A stretch of 42,525 bases of DNA from Paludibacteraceae bacterium. Lineage in GTDB: Bacteria; Bacteroidota; Bacteroidia; Bacteroidales; Paludibacteraceae. Positions 1 through 13,200 of the stretch are shown piece after piece. Under the pieces are notes generated by a model. That model searched no databases, was not told the DNA's origin, and was given only the letters and a program-made list of their open reading frames with translations. Position 1 is the stretch's first letter; each line of letters starts with the position of its first letter. The DNA is taken from the NCBI GenBank assembly GCA_017480285.1, contig JAFVAX010000029.1:1-42525 (forward strand), read 5' to 3'. The position numbers were made by a program, and so were the translations under genes.

Positions 1-1157
1 GTTAATGTTATACTTCCACCGCTACCCTTACAGAAAACAGCGTGATATATAGTTCCATTACTTGTAACTGTGGGCATCGCAGATGCAGAGGTATAGATAG
101 TTTTGGCGGAAATGTCGTCAATTTTATCACTCCATGTACTTGTTGTCCAGCCATAAAAAGTAGTGCTTTCATCATCGCAACTTGTTGGAGCATCAGGGAA
201 TGTTGGCCCTTGTCCGCTTACAACAGATGTGGTAGTATATTCAGAGCCATTGTTCATCCATGTTACGGTATAATAGGTCTTCGGAGTTGCAGAGGCTTCT
301 TCAGAAGCGTCACCATCGCAATAGGTTGAACCATTACCAATGGCTTTGACCTGATATGTATATGCGGTCCCATTGGTCAAACCTGTTTTAGTTACAGGAG
401 AAGTCGCAGCAGCCCAGTCTCCACCGTTCCATTTAAGTTGATAACTACTTGCATTAGCAACCGCAGCCCAAGTAAGTACTACCTGCCCGCTTGAAGGTGT
501 AGCAGTAACTGAAGGAGTCCCGAGTTTCGTACCTGTGCAACTGGCTGAAAAATTGACAACAACTTGAGATAGACGCTTTGTTGCATTGCAAGCACAAGAC
601 ACGGTCGTAGTACCGTCAGTTGGAGTAATTGTTGTAACCGAGCCGGAAGTAGATGCAGTACCATTTGTCCATGTTCCAGTAATCGTATAAGAAGAACTTG
701 TAGCAGTAATTTCGATACTACTGATAGTTTGCCCGCTTGCAGGAGTTATTGACAATGTGTTTCCGTTATACACTCGAGTATGCGTATAAGATACACTTCC
801 GCCAAGATAGTTATTAGCGTTTGTGCCAGAACCTTTGGATAAAGTCATCGATGCGTTAGTTCCTGACCAAACAACGGAAGAAGTAGATGATGAACTATAT
901 GAGTTTGTGGTTAAATCCCAAGTCTCTTGTGCCCACGCATTTCCGATGCCGAGTGTTAAAAGCATGGTTAATACTGCGGCGGCATAGCGGAGGCAATTCC
1001 GCCACGGATGCGCTACACTTGCGCTATTTTTACTATAAGGATACTTAAGGGATACTATAGGAATAGTATCACCTTGACCAGTCCTCTCGGAAGTTGTTTC
1101 TTGTGTACCGCCGACTGAACATAGCCACCGAGTACAATTAAAAAGATTCGTTTTCAT
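1..1157 (-). CDS. Secreted FN3/InlB-repeat adhesin-like protein, C-terminus cut by window edge
   Basis: The frame is open from an ATG at 1157 to the window edge (at least 385 residues). After about 50 polar residues comes a hydrophobic stretch ending in GIGNAWA-QE, which looks like a signal peptidase I site at about residue 68. Such a long N-region is unusual, and no better in-frame ATG lies closer. The mature part starts with a Ser/Thr-rich beta-sandwich of the choice-of-anchor kind, then an FN3-like domain (WAAVANASSYQLKWNGG, then GLTNGTAYTYQVKA), then an InlB/Listeria-Bacteroides type repeat (YTVTWMNNGSEY to FYGW). It is divergent from the 3984-aa gene, with 101 bp between the starts. It probably acts as an exported surface protein. 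Ligand unknown, and the expected T9SS C-terminal domain lies outside the window. Confidence 0.85.
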   Translation of the reverse strand, partial: MKTNLFNCTRWLCSVGGTQETTSERTGQGDTIPIVSLKYPYSKNSASVAHPWRNCLRYAAAVLTMLLTLGIGNAWAQETWDLTTNSYSSSSTSSVVWSGTNASMTLSKGSGTNANNYLGGSVSYTHTRVYNGNTLSITPASGQTISSIEITATSSSYTITGTWTNGTASTSGSVTTITPTDGTTTVSCACNATKRLSQVVVNFSASCTGTKLGTPSVTATPSSGQVVLTWAAVANASSYQLKWNGGDWAAATSPVTKTGLTNGTAYTYQVKAIGNGSTYCDGDASEEASATPKTYYTVTWMNNGSEYTTTSVVSGQGPTFPDAPTSCDDESTTFYGWTTSTWSDKIDDISAKTIYTSASAMPTVTSNGTIYHAVFCKGSGGSITL

Positions 1158-1258
1158 ACGATTATATGATTTTAGTTTGTAATCTACAGTATCAATTATT
1201 TCATTAAAGACTTTGAATTAGAGATATTTAGAAAACTAATATACAACATAAATATACA

Positions 1259-4200
1259 ATGAAAACAAAACTTTTAACCCGAATGACGATGCTAATAAGC
1301 ATCATTATTCTAACAATTTCACAGGTGTGGGGAGCATCCACCACATATACTTGGACTTTTGAAAGTGGCGACCAATGGAAATTCAGTAGCAATAATGCCA
1401 CTCCTGGTAATAATACTGGTACTGCCACTTTGAATAGCGTTAACTGGTCGTATGACCGCGGTACAGCTAAATATCTTGGAAGTGGAAATTCAAGTATTCA
1501 ATTTGGTTCAAGGAATAACGTAGAAACGCCCACTTTTACATGTAGTGCATTTGCTTCATACACGATTACGAATGTCTCTGTGAAAACATCAAGTTATAAC
1601 GGAGGTCATAAGGTTGCAATTTCGGTTGGTGGGGATGTTGTTAAGAGCGCAACCGCGACTCCATCGCCGACTTCAACACCAACTGCGATATCTACAGGAA
1701 CAATCAGTAAAACTGGAAATATCGTAATAACGTTTTCTAATGGTTATCGTGCTTTATATTTACAGGAAATATCTGTTACTTATGAAACAGGAGGTGGCGG
1801 AACAACATACACTGTTTCCTACGACAAGAATGATTCGGGAGCATCGGGAACGATGACGGATAGCAATAGCCCATACTCGTCAGGGGCAACGGTAACCGTG
1901 CTTGACAATGCATTTACAGCTCCAAGTGGTTACGAGTTCGACCATTGGAACACATCGGCAGATGACAGCGGTACCGATTACGACCCTGATGACACCTTCA
2001 CCATCTCTGCAAACGCCACCCTTTATGCCCAACGGGTATCATCAGGAGGCGGTGGTAGCGGCGATTGCGATGTGCTGAATGCATCTTTTACAGGCGAACC
2101 GAGCAGTTACACTTCATGGTCAAATAAATCAGGAAGCAGTTCTTCAGCGGTTTATGCGGGACAAAGTACAGGTGGCACATCATATATTCAATTGCGAGCA
2201 ACGTCTCCCTCAGGCATTATAACAACTACGTCTGGTGGAAATGCATCGTCAGTTAGTGTTACTTGGAACTCAAGTACATCAAGCGGAAGAACATTGAATG
2301 TTTATGGTAAAAACACCGCATATTCTGCAGCATCTGATTTGTATGGTGATGACGCGGGCACACTACTTGGTACGATTGTATACGGCACAAGTACTTCACT
2401 AAACATTACCGGCGATTATACCTATATAGGTCTTCGTTCATCTTCCGGAGCAATGTATTTGGATGAAATTGACATCTGCTGGGAAACATGTGATAGTTTG
2501 GGCACAATTAATGGTTCGATTAATTCGATCAGCGGGACGAGTGTGACGCTGAACTGGACGGGGTTAGATCACGTGAGCAGTTGGACGGTTACATGCAAGA
2601 AAGGCAGCACGAGTGCAGGGACAATAGGCTCGATATCAGGCACTTCCACCAAGGCTTGCACCATAACAGGTCTGACGGCAGGTGAGACTTATACTTTCAC
2701 TATATCTGCGACAGCGGCTTCGGGCTACTGCGACGCTTCACAACAGATAACCGCCACCACACCGAACATAACCGTTTCGCCCGTAACGATAACGGGACTT
2801 AACTATGCCGAAGGCAATGGTCCGAGTACGGCACAGACCTTCACCGTTACGGGTGTCGGTCTGACAGGCAACCTGACTATCACCGCGCCTACCAACTTCG
2901 AGGTGAGCAAGACAAGTGCCACATCTGGCTTCGCTTCGAGCGTTTCGCTCACACCTTCAAGCGGAACAATAAGCGCTACAACGATATGGGTGCGCCTCGC
3001 TTCCGGTAAGGCACAAGGTACATACGGACCAAGCAATGTAACTGTCAGTGGCGGTAGTGCAACAGCACTGAATGTAAGCGTTAAGGGTGTGGTATCGTCG
3101 GCTTGCGACAATCCTATTATCAACACGCATCCGGCAAATGCCACCTACAATATGAATGCGACACCCGCGGCGTTGAGCGTTGCAGCCACCAAGACCGGCA
3201 GCGGTCCGGCATTGACCTATCAGTGGTACAGCAACACCTCGGCAAGCAACAGTGGCGGTACAGCCATCGGCAGTGCCACAAGCGCTTCTTACTCCTTGCC
3301 GGCATCTGTAACATCCACCACCGGCGCCAAATACTACTATTGCGTTGTCAGCAGCGGTGCCTGCACCACTGCTACCAAGGTGGCGACCATCTCGGTCAAC
3401 ACACCGACTATCACAGTGAGCAATCCGAGCATCGCCTTTGGCGACAAGGCGGTGGATGCAACCACCGGTTATACCGAGACTTTCACGGTTACGGGAACCA
3501 ACCTCGCCAAAGACCAAGGTCTGACATTGGCGGTGAGCGGTACGAATCAGGCTATGTTCACCCTCAGTAATACGACGGTGGCGATGACCTCACAGGGTGC
3601 GGTCAGTACGACCACCATCACCGTTACTTACAAGCCCTCGACAGCGGCATCGCACAACGCCACCATCACCGTCAGCAGTACAGGTGCGACAAGCAAGACC
3701 GTTACATTGGGCGGTACGGGTAAGTGGAGCGTAACATGGATGGAGGGCGGTACGGCATATACCACCGGCAGTCCGACTACCTTGGTGGCAAACAACAGCA
3801 AAGTATCCGCTGTGCCGACGGCTCCGGGTGATGCTTCTTTGGGCAGTTGCGCCAACAAGTTCATGGGTTGGAGCGCGACCGACATAGGTCAGACACCTGT
3901 CAACTCCGCACCGGCAGACCTCTTTACAACTGCTGCAAATTCGCCCGCTATCACCGCTAATACTACCTTCTATGCCGTGTATGCTACGGCAAGTGGAAGC
4001 GGTGGAGCAAGTGTCGGAACTGTAATGTTCTCAGAAAACTTCGGAGCGTATGCCGCTAATGCTGTCCCATCTGGTTCTGTTTCTTCTTCAACTGGTAATC
4101 GTGTCATATATGGAGATGGAAGTGTAACCTACACAAGTGTTAATGGAGGCTCTAATACAAAGATATATAATGAAAACCTTGCCGGTGGCACAAGTCCTGA

Positions 4201-7200
4201 ATTATTGGTGGGAAAAACCAGCGGTTCATTCGCTATAGCAGGAATTCCTAAAGGAGGAGCTGCAACTTTAACTGTCAGTTATAGAGTCAATAAGACTACT
4301 TGTGGTGTTTCCGTTTCCGGCACAGGTTATAGTGGGTCCAAGGCAAGTAGCACAATAGGGTCAAATTCTTTCACTGTTACTTGTGGTTCTGCAAGCACTT
4401 TTACTCTAACATTTACACCATCTTCGACCGATAATGTTCGTTTGGATGATATCAGTATTACTGTTGCAACAACTGCCGTTTCTTACTCCGACTATGTTAC
4501 TGAGTGTTGTACGGATTGGGCAACTCCGACATTGACTTATAGCGTGCCGAGCGGTTGGAAATCAGGAAGTGCGAATGTGGATGCCACTATCGGTAGCGGT
4601 GATACCTATGGTGCCGTATCGTTTGAGTCGAGCAACACCGGTGTACTGACCGTCAATTCAAGCGGACAAATTCACGCTGTGGGTGCCGGTACATCTACCG
4701 TAACAGCAACATGGACTGGCGATGGCACACATTGCGAGAAATCGACCACTTCGGCTACAATCACCGTTACGGGTAAGGTACGTGTTACCTTCAACAAGAA
4801 CGGTGGCACAGGTACGGACAAGTATCAGGACATCGACTACAACACCGCTACAGCTCTTAATACCATCTCGACGATAGGTTATACAGCACCTTCGTGTAAG
4901 CAGTTCGGCGGTTGGGCAACCTCGCAGGCTAATGCAGATGCAGGTACAGTGGCATACGCCGATGGTGCCAGCATCACACCTACAGAAGGTATAACGCTGT
5001 ACGCTATATGGAACACCATTACCTATAACGTTACTAAAGGTACTAACACGGGTGCAGCAACATTCACATTGTCAAGCACAAGTATTGCTTGTGGTGCCAC
5101 ACTGACTATCACCTGTGCTGCCGATGGCGACCATAAAGGTAATCCTACCGTTACCGCCACAGGTACGCACGGAGAGATAACCGTCGTTTCTGCCACAAGC
5201 GTAACGATAGCCAATGTGCAAAGCGATATGACTGTGAATATCAGCTATCCTGCCAAGGATATTTATACCATCACTTGGATGGCTAATGGCTCAACATATA
5301 CCGCCGGCGGTCCTACCACGAGCGTTACCGAGGGTAATGCGATAGCAACCTTGCCTACCACTCCTACCTCTTGCGATACTGAAACTTATACTAACTTCGT
5401 CGGCTGGTACGCTTTCGAGGCAGGTTCGCAGTCCGACCCGACATCCGCTGCCACCTTCGCAGCCAATGCAGGTGACAAAGTAACCACAAGCACCATCCCG
5501 ACAGGCAATGTAACCTACTATGCCGTCTTCTCGGACGGCGATGCCGACGGGTGGACACTGATAAATAGCACTTCCGACTTGATTGATGGTGAGGAATATA
5601 CTTTTGGTAGTGGAACTGCCGGTCCTACAAGTGGCTATGCAATGGGAACTCAGAATAGCAATAATCGTTCGGCCGTTGCATGGGATAGCGAAGATCTGAA
5701 AACTTTCACTTTAGGCGACCTCGGAGAGGGTAGATGGAGTTTATATACTACTGATGGTTACCTCTATGCAGCAAGCAGTTCCAGTAACTACCTGAAGTCA
5801 AAAGCATCCAACTATGGTGCTGCCGAGTGTGATTGGACAATAACCTTTAGTGGAGATGCAGCAACCGTTTGTTCTCAAGGTACATATACTCGCAAATATG
5901 TAAAGTATAATAGTCAAAGTGGTGGTCTATTCTCATGCTATGAGTCTGGTACTGTTTACATCTACAAGAAAGGTGGTGTAGGCACAGGTTATATCTCTAC
6001 TTGTGGAACGAATGTGAAGATAACCAACGGAGACCAACACTTAACGAGTGCTAACGGTATTTGGGTTGAGAGTAATCAGAATGTAGTGCTTACGGGTACG
6101 AACATGACCGATACATATTCTGCTGTTACCATTGAAGTAACTATTACAGCCGGAGGCACAAGCAAATGGCGCGTGAAGGATGCTTCTACCGCAGGACAAG
6201 GAGGAACATCAGGTGTTACCTTTACAAATATAATTACTTCCAATTGGAATAAGAACATTGCAGTTACCTACACGCCGTCAGCTGCAAATGTGGCATCAGA
6301 GGAAGCTACTATTCAAGTAAAAGTATATAAATATGGAGATGCAACAAAGGTGGCATGTACTAAGACCTTCAAGATGTATGGCCGCTCGTTGCCTGCCAAC
6401 TTCCTTATTGCAGTAAATGATGGCACGGCGGCCGACGGTCACTGGTACGCTATTCCTGCCGACATGATTGCTCCATACGGTAGTACATGTTCAAGCGGAC
6501 TTGGCACATACAGTCCCATACCTATCACCGTGGATAACGGCACCAATCCGACCAAGGCTACGATGGCGCCTGCACGCGCTGTATATCAGCCTGCGGCAAG
6601 AACAGGTAATGTCAATACTTCACCGCAGACAATCAGTTTCAAGTGTAAGACTTCGCCCACCGGAAGCGGAACTTATTACCTCTATGGTGGCGGTACAGGT
6701 GGCGATGCTAACAACACGAATACGCATATTCAGAATGCTTCGTTTGCATCATCAGAGAAGCAGAAATGGTTCCTTAAAACCTCTGACCTTGTTACCTATG
6801 AGGTTCGTTTGGCAACCACAATATCACCTAATGTGTTAGGCTTCACCACAGCCGGCGGAAACAACCGTGTGGGTCAATATGGTGCAAATACAAGTACGAC
6901 AAAGAAAGACATCCGCTTCTTGCCCTTTGATGTGAGCGAGTGCGTATATATCCCCGCTCCTGAGGTTAAGGGTGTCAGTTTGGATGCCAACTACACTATT
7001 CAGTTCCCGAAAGACCGTTTGGCTACGGCTTGGCAGATAAGTACCGATGGAGGAAGCAACTGGGTGGCATTGCCGGGCAAGACTGAGATAGCCTGCTCGG
7101 GTGGAGTGGAGACACCTACTACCGTTCAGGGCGTACTGCCGATGAGCACTTACCGTGGTCAGACGGTAAAGATAAAAGTGAGCAGTCCGTCAGCAACTTG

Positions 7201-10200
7201 CGGAACCAACATCGGCGAGTTCGTAGTACCTAATCCGGTGATAACGGTGAATGGTGAAACGCCATGGCATCTGTATGGCATCACCGGTCAGGCTTTCAGC
7301 GACCAGACACAGACTATCACTCTGAGTGGCTTGTATGAAGGTGCCGGCGCAGAAACGCTTGTAACATCAAGCAATCCGGAGATAACAGCATCGCTTGTTG
7401 CGCCTGTTGTGAACGGCGATGTGCATGTGCTCTTGACGATGACGGCAGGTGCTGCTACAGAAGGCAATCATAACACCACGCTCACCTTCACTTCTACCGG
7501 TGCTGAGACAAAGACCCGCAATGTAACGATAACGATGCAGTCGCTTGCCCCGCAGTCGTTCACCAAATCCGCTTATTTCACAGGGGACATCCTGTGTACC
7601 AACAGCGATTTGTCGAGCAACACGACTTATGCCTTCTCACTGACGAATCCGATATATTCAGCAGCTGGAGTATTGGATGCAACCTCTACAACCATAAACA
7701 AATCTGACCTGTATATCTACGATGTGGCAACAGGCGAGAAAGTAAATGGAAAATCGTTCCAAAGAACAGTATCGTCAGCCGGTATTCCTTCGTTCAGTTT
7801 CAGCAACTTCATCGCTGATATGGTGGAGGGCAAAAAATACCGTATAGAATGGACAAATAAGGATTTGGCTTGCAAGAACTCCACCGGTGTTCCGTATCAG
7901 GATGTAAGTTATACCTTCACCTATGGCGACTGCTCAAAACCGATAGCCTTGCAGGCTTGCCCGATAACCCAGACCGGTTTCACCGCCAACTGGATACCGT
8001 CGGGCTCGTCAAGCCAAAGCCTGTCTGTATATACTTATGGAGCAGGGTCAACGATATGCAATCACACTTGGACAGAATGGATTGGTGCAGTTGGAGTTTT
8101 ATATCATACTGATTATACTAATACAACAAATTGTCCTCGTGGTTTTTATGTAGCTCAACAATATGGTGATGTAAGTAAGAAAGGATCTTATGGAAGTTCC
8201 TCAAACTATGATTCCACAAAAGGACAAAGAATGTCAGGCGCAGCTGCTGATGCATTGAAAGTTAACGGAATTTATACCATACTTATACCGGAAACAGGAA
8301 ACTATCGTGTTACATATACTGCGACAACTTTGTCTAATCCAAATACACTAAAAGTAGCCTTGACGGATAATTATGGTGATATTTCATCCACTTTGTTTAC
8401 CGATGATATTACCACCACAACAACATTTACCCATCTTGTAACAGTTGGAACTGCAGGTACATATAAGATTGCCTTATTGCCCACGCATGGTAGTAGTTCA
8501 TTAGGTTCAGTATTTATTAAGTATTTCAAGGTAGAGAAAGTTGGTTCCAAATCGTATGTTACCGGTTTCGGTCCGAAGACAGGCATCGCAAGCAGTATCA
8601 ATGAATATAGCGTTACGGGATTAAGCAGCGGAGTAACATATTATTACAGTGTCAGCAACGGTACGGAGTCGAATGAAGTATCTGTTACCACGCGCGATGC
8701 CGCTCCCGCTATTGACTTCTCGCCGACCAAGGCAGTACTTCAGACCGATGTCAACGGAACGGTAAGCACGACCATCAGTCTTGACGGTACTAACATCACG
8801 CTCTGCGAGCTGTTGGGTACGATAGGCGGCACTAACGCGGCATACTTCTCCGCCGACCCGAGCGGATTAGTATATAACCAAGTAACAGGCGCCGTAAGCG
8901 GCAATCTCGTAATAACCTACCACCCGACCACTACAGGCAAGCATACCGCCACCTATACCATTGACGGCGTAGTGCTCGACCTTGAAGGTCACGCTTGTCC
9001 GTCAGGCTTCGGCACACAGGCAACGGCAGCCACGAGTGTAACTTCAAGTTCGGCACAAGCCAACTGGAGTCAGAACACCACGGGTTACTTTATGCTTGCG
9101 GAGAACCAGCGTATGAACACCGAGCTGCTTATCAACGGCGGCTTCGAGCAGGACGGTCTTGACTGGGACGGCGTGCCGAATCTCTTTACTCCTTCAAGCG
9201 GTTCGACACATAATGAGATTAAGACTGCCTTGAAGCGTTCAGGCACCAACGGTTTGTATGTAACTTACAGCCAAGGCGGTTCGTTCCTGTATATTGGAGA
9301 AGGCTCGAGCCTGTTCTCCGGGGCATTCGGCGCCAAGCAGACCCTGCCCGCAGGTACCTACACTATTTCGGCGTATGTACACGGCGTGTCGGGTTCAAGC
9401 AGTCTGGCGGCATTCGCCTCAAGCGACTACCATACGATGTATGTGGGATTTGCTGTGGACTATCCGACCAAATCCTATTCCACTTCCCGCAAGGCTGTCG
9501 GCACTCCCACAGGTGTGAGAATCAACGGTCAAACCGGTTGGGTGAAAGTTGAAGATACCTTCACATTGAACGAGCCTACAACAGGGTATATCTTCGTTGT
9601 CAATTCAACCACTCTGGGTACCAACTTCGCATTGGATGATGTCAGTCTGAAATGCACCGGCGCAGTGGCTGGCAACGCGTTCTCGGAATATCCGATTACG
9701 AATGTGAAGAAATACAGTCTGACCGACCTGAAACCAAGTACAAGCTATAGCTACTATGTAGTGAATGCCGACGGTTGCGAGAGTAATATCATCTCGTTCA
9801 CAACGATATCTTCGGGTGCTGCTGCCGAACTGACGGCAACGCCCAACCCCGTTGAGATAGAAGGTCCTATCGGACAGACGACAAGCAAGACTTTCAACAT
9901 CTCGGCGGAGAACACCTATTCTGCAATCCTGCTCAGTCTGGCAAGCGACTGCTCTGACGGCAGAATATCGCTCGGTTCGACCTCGCTCGGCGCAAACGGC
10001 GGTCTTGTGGTAGTCAACTTCACCCCGCTCTCAACCGACGAACCCGGAACGACCGGCACCTGCACCATCAACGCCACCACGCTCGGAATGGCAAGTTCGC
10101 CTTACACCATAACGGTCAACTGGCGTGTGGGCTTTATGAGCGAGGATGCGGAGATAATAGAAGTGGTTGATATAAGCAACTCAACAATGTCGGTTGACCA

Positions 10201-13200
10201 TAACATCGGCATCAGCAAGGAGAACGGCGAAGTGAGGATACAGCTGCAACGCGAGTTGTCGGACGAGGAGATAGAGGAGAACACAGGTGATGAGATCTTC
10301 TTCTCGAAGTACTACGAGGCATATATGCATAAGAAAATCCTCGCCATCTATAACCCGACCAACGACACCATCTCGCTGAAGGGCACCTATATATGGCGTT
10401 CAAAGGGCAGTTCGGCAGGCGATGAGGCGGCATGGAACCGCGAAACCGCCATCTCGCTGGCAGACAAAGGAAAGTCACCGGGCAAGATAGCGCCACAGGA
10501 GGAGATTATCATTTACAACAGCCAGCTAAGCTATTCATGCGAGCAGACTAAAGTGGATATGTCCGACTGGGCAGGCACCAGCGAGCAGGCTATCTACTTT
10601 GACGGCGACGATGCCTTCCTGCTTGTCCGCAAGGTTCGCACAGGCGAGAGCGACTACCGAACACCGCCTACACAGTCAGTAGGATGGGTGGACGACAACA
10701 ACCATGCTTTGGGACATCCCTCACTCACATGGCGTTCCATCGTGGACGATGACGAGACGGAATGGACAATGCTTGACCTTATCGGCGCACGCGCAAAGAA
10801 CAACATGCCTGACGGTTCCGCCGTTCAGCACTGGTCGTGGAAGAACTGCACAAGCGGTGAAACCGAAACAGGCGATGAGTCAGGCTGGGTAGGCTACGGC
10901 TTCGATGTGAACGATGAAGGCTGGTTGAGCAACACCTGCTCGGGTCAGACCACTCCGGGCTATCTGCTCTCCACCAACCGCTGTCTCCTGATCCGCCGCT
11001 ACGATGTCAAGTCCGGTAACAACGCCGTGGCAGTCAATGTGGGCGATATGTACACCCTCGGAAAGGGCGGTGTGGCAGCCGAATGGAAAGGCGCACATGT
11101 GCCGACAAAACCTGCCGACGAGCAGGACGATATCTCCTGCGAGAACTTCTCCTTCCTCGGCGGTTACGACTATGCCGGTTACTACAACGCTTGGACCAAC
11201 CTGACAAAGGATCAGGATTACAGTTTCACCGGCACACGCCAGTCCGACGGCTCGTACTTGTTTACGGATATGCAGATTCCGCGCTTCTGGTGCAACCTGA
11301 TCCGTATCGAGGTGCTTGAGCATGTAACAGTCAATGGTGTTGAAGTGGACGACATACGCAAGTATAAAGACTACAAAGTGCCTATCGTAGTTGACGAAGA
11401 TGCATACACCGACAACGCTAAGTTCTTCGGAACGGGCGATGGCGTAGGTAAAGGTCCTACCTACGGAAGTGGCACCGACCTTAACCTCTCGAAAGACGAA
11501 TGGCGCACGGCTTGCCAGACCTGCGATGTAGTTATTCGCGACAACTCCAAACTGACCACCAGATCGGGCGGACAAAACGAGTTCCACGAAGTGCAGGTTT
11601 ATTCCGGTAGTAACCTTATGGTAACACCTAACCTCGGGTTCGAACTCAACTCACTTCAGATGCGCTCTGAAAACGACGAGGTAAGTTATGCAATCTTGAA
11701 CGACAAGACAGCAACCATCGTTGTAGATACAGTAAGCCATGTTAAGCGTATTGACGACAGTTATTGGTATCCGTTCTCGCTACCGTATAACTGTAAGTTA
11801 GCAACCATACACCAACTCAACGGTAAGACAGTAGGTGAGTACGATGTAGCAGATAATGGTTCAGGCGATTGGGTGATACTTGAATATCGCGGCGACTTGC
11901 GTCAGGAAGCCAACACCGCTTCTTCATCAGGTGGCAACGATGGTATGTGGTGGCGTGCAGTACCTTATACAGGCACTCTGCAAGCAGGCAAAGCATATTA
12001 CATAGGTCTTTATACCATCACATCAGGAATAGATAATGGCATAAGTTACAAAGTACCTAAGTCTATAGTATTCCCGCCGATGTCAGGTGCGTTCTACTCA
12101 GAGAGTGGCGATGCTGCCAAATCAACTACAGTATATAGTTGGTCGGTTGGTAAAGACACTTCAAAGCCAATCAACCAAGGCTGGAACTTCGTAGGCTCAC
12201 CTTACATATCTATCTTTGACCCGACAAATGCTAATGTCGGCTCAGATATGGGTGTCAACAAAGCATCGGTAATGCTTATGGGTAAGTATGCAGGTAATGG
12301 TGCTCTTGAGTATATTGAAACCGACAAAGTGTTTGTATCAGTGCTTGACAATGTGGCTACTAAACGCTATACGCAGGTTAATGCCGCAACAGCAACTCTG
12401 CAACCGTTCAAGGGCTATTTCGTACAAGTAGCACCAACGGCAAGCAATCAGGAGCACTCGCTGACCTTCTCAAAGAACGGTCGCGAACTGAACAAGGCTC
12501 CGCGCCGTCAGAACAGCCTGAACAGCAACGCGAGTGCATGGATCGAACTCTGGCTTACCGACTTGGATTCCGAGACAATGAATCACGACAACACCGGTAT
12601 TCTTGTGAGCGACGACTACACAGCGGAATATGAAGTCGGACACGACCTCGTTAAGATGCTCTCAAAGGCTGACTACCCGCAGATATACACCATCGCTTCA
12701 GACAATGGTAAGAACCGTGCTTACAACGCACTGCCTGTTGATTATGCGCAGAACATACCGCTTGGTATTTATGCACCAAAGCAAGGTCAGTTTAGCATCA
12801 GTCTCAAAGAGAACTTAAGCGAACTGGAGTATGTAACGGCAGTATGGCTTCTGTATAACGGACAACCTGTGAAGAACCTCTTGTTTGGCGACTATATGAT
12901 AGATGCTCAAAAGAAAGGTATGATAGAGGGTTATTCCATTGGTATTGATATGGCACATAAAGTACCTACCATTATTGGTGAAGAAACAGATGGAACCGAC
13001 AATATCACTATCAGCCAACAAGATGGCAAACTCTTTGTTGACGGTGTTGCAGACTGTGCTACCATAACGCTCTACGACATGGTTGGCAAACAGATAAGTT
13101 CGGCAAAGGCTTCTGGCGGATATGCTGAATTGGCAGTCCCTGTAGCAGGTTCATACAACATTGTTGTTCGTACAGACAAGAGTGTTAAAACCATTAAAAC

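Noticed and set aside
1158..1258. Promoter pair for the divergent genes at 1157 and 1259
   Set aside because: The 101-bp gap is AT-rich but I find no TAnnTTTG box at acceptable spacing for either direction.
2957..3517. 186-residue minus-strand frame inside the giant adhesin gene
   Set aside because: It lies opposite a well-supported coding frame, is rich in Cys/Arg/Gly as expected of antisense of Ser/Thr-rich coding DNA, and has no start context.
10880..11587. 235-residue minus-strand frame inside the giant adhesin gene
   Set aside because: It is the shadow of a strongly coding plus-strand region (lamin-tail-like domain) with no recognisable domain of its own.
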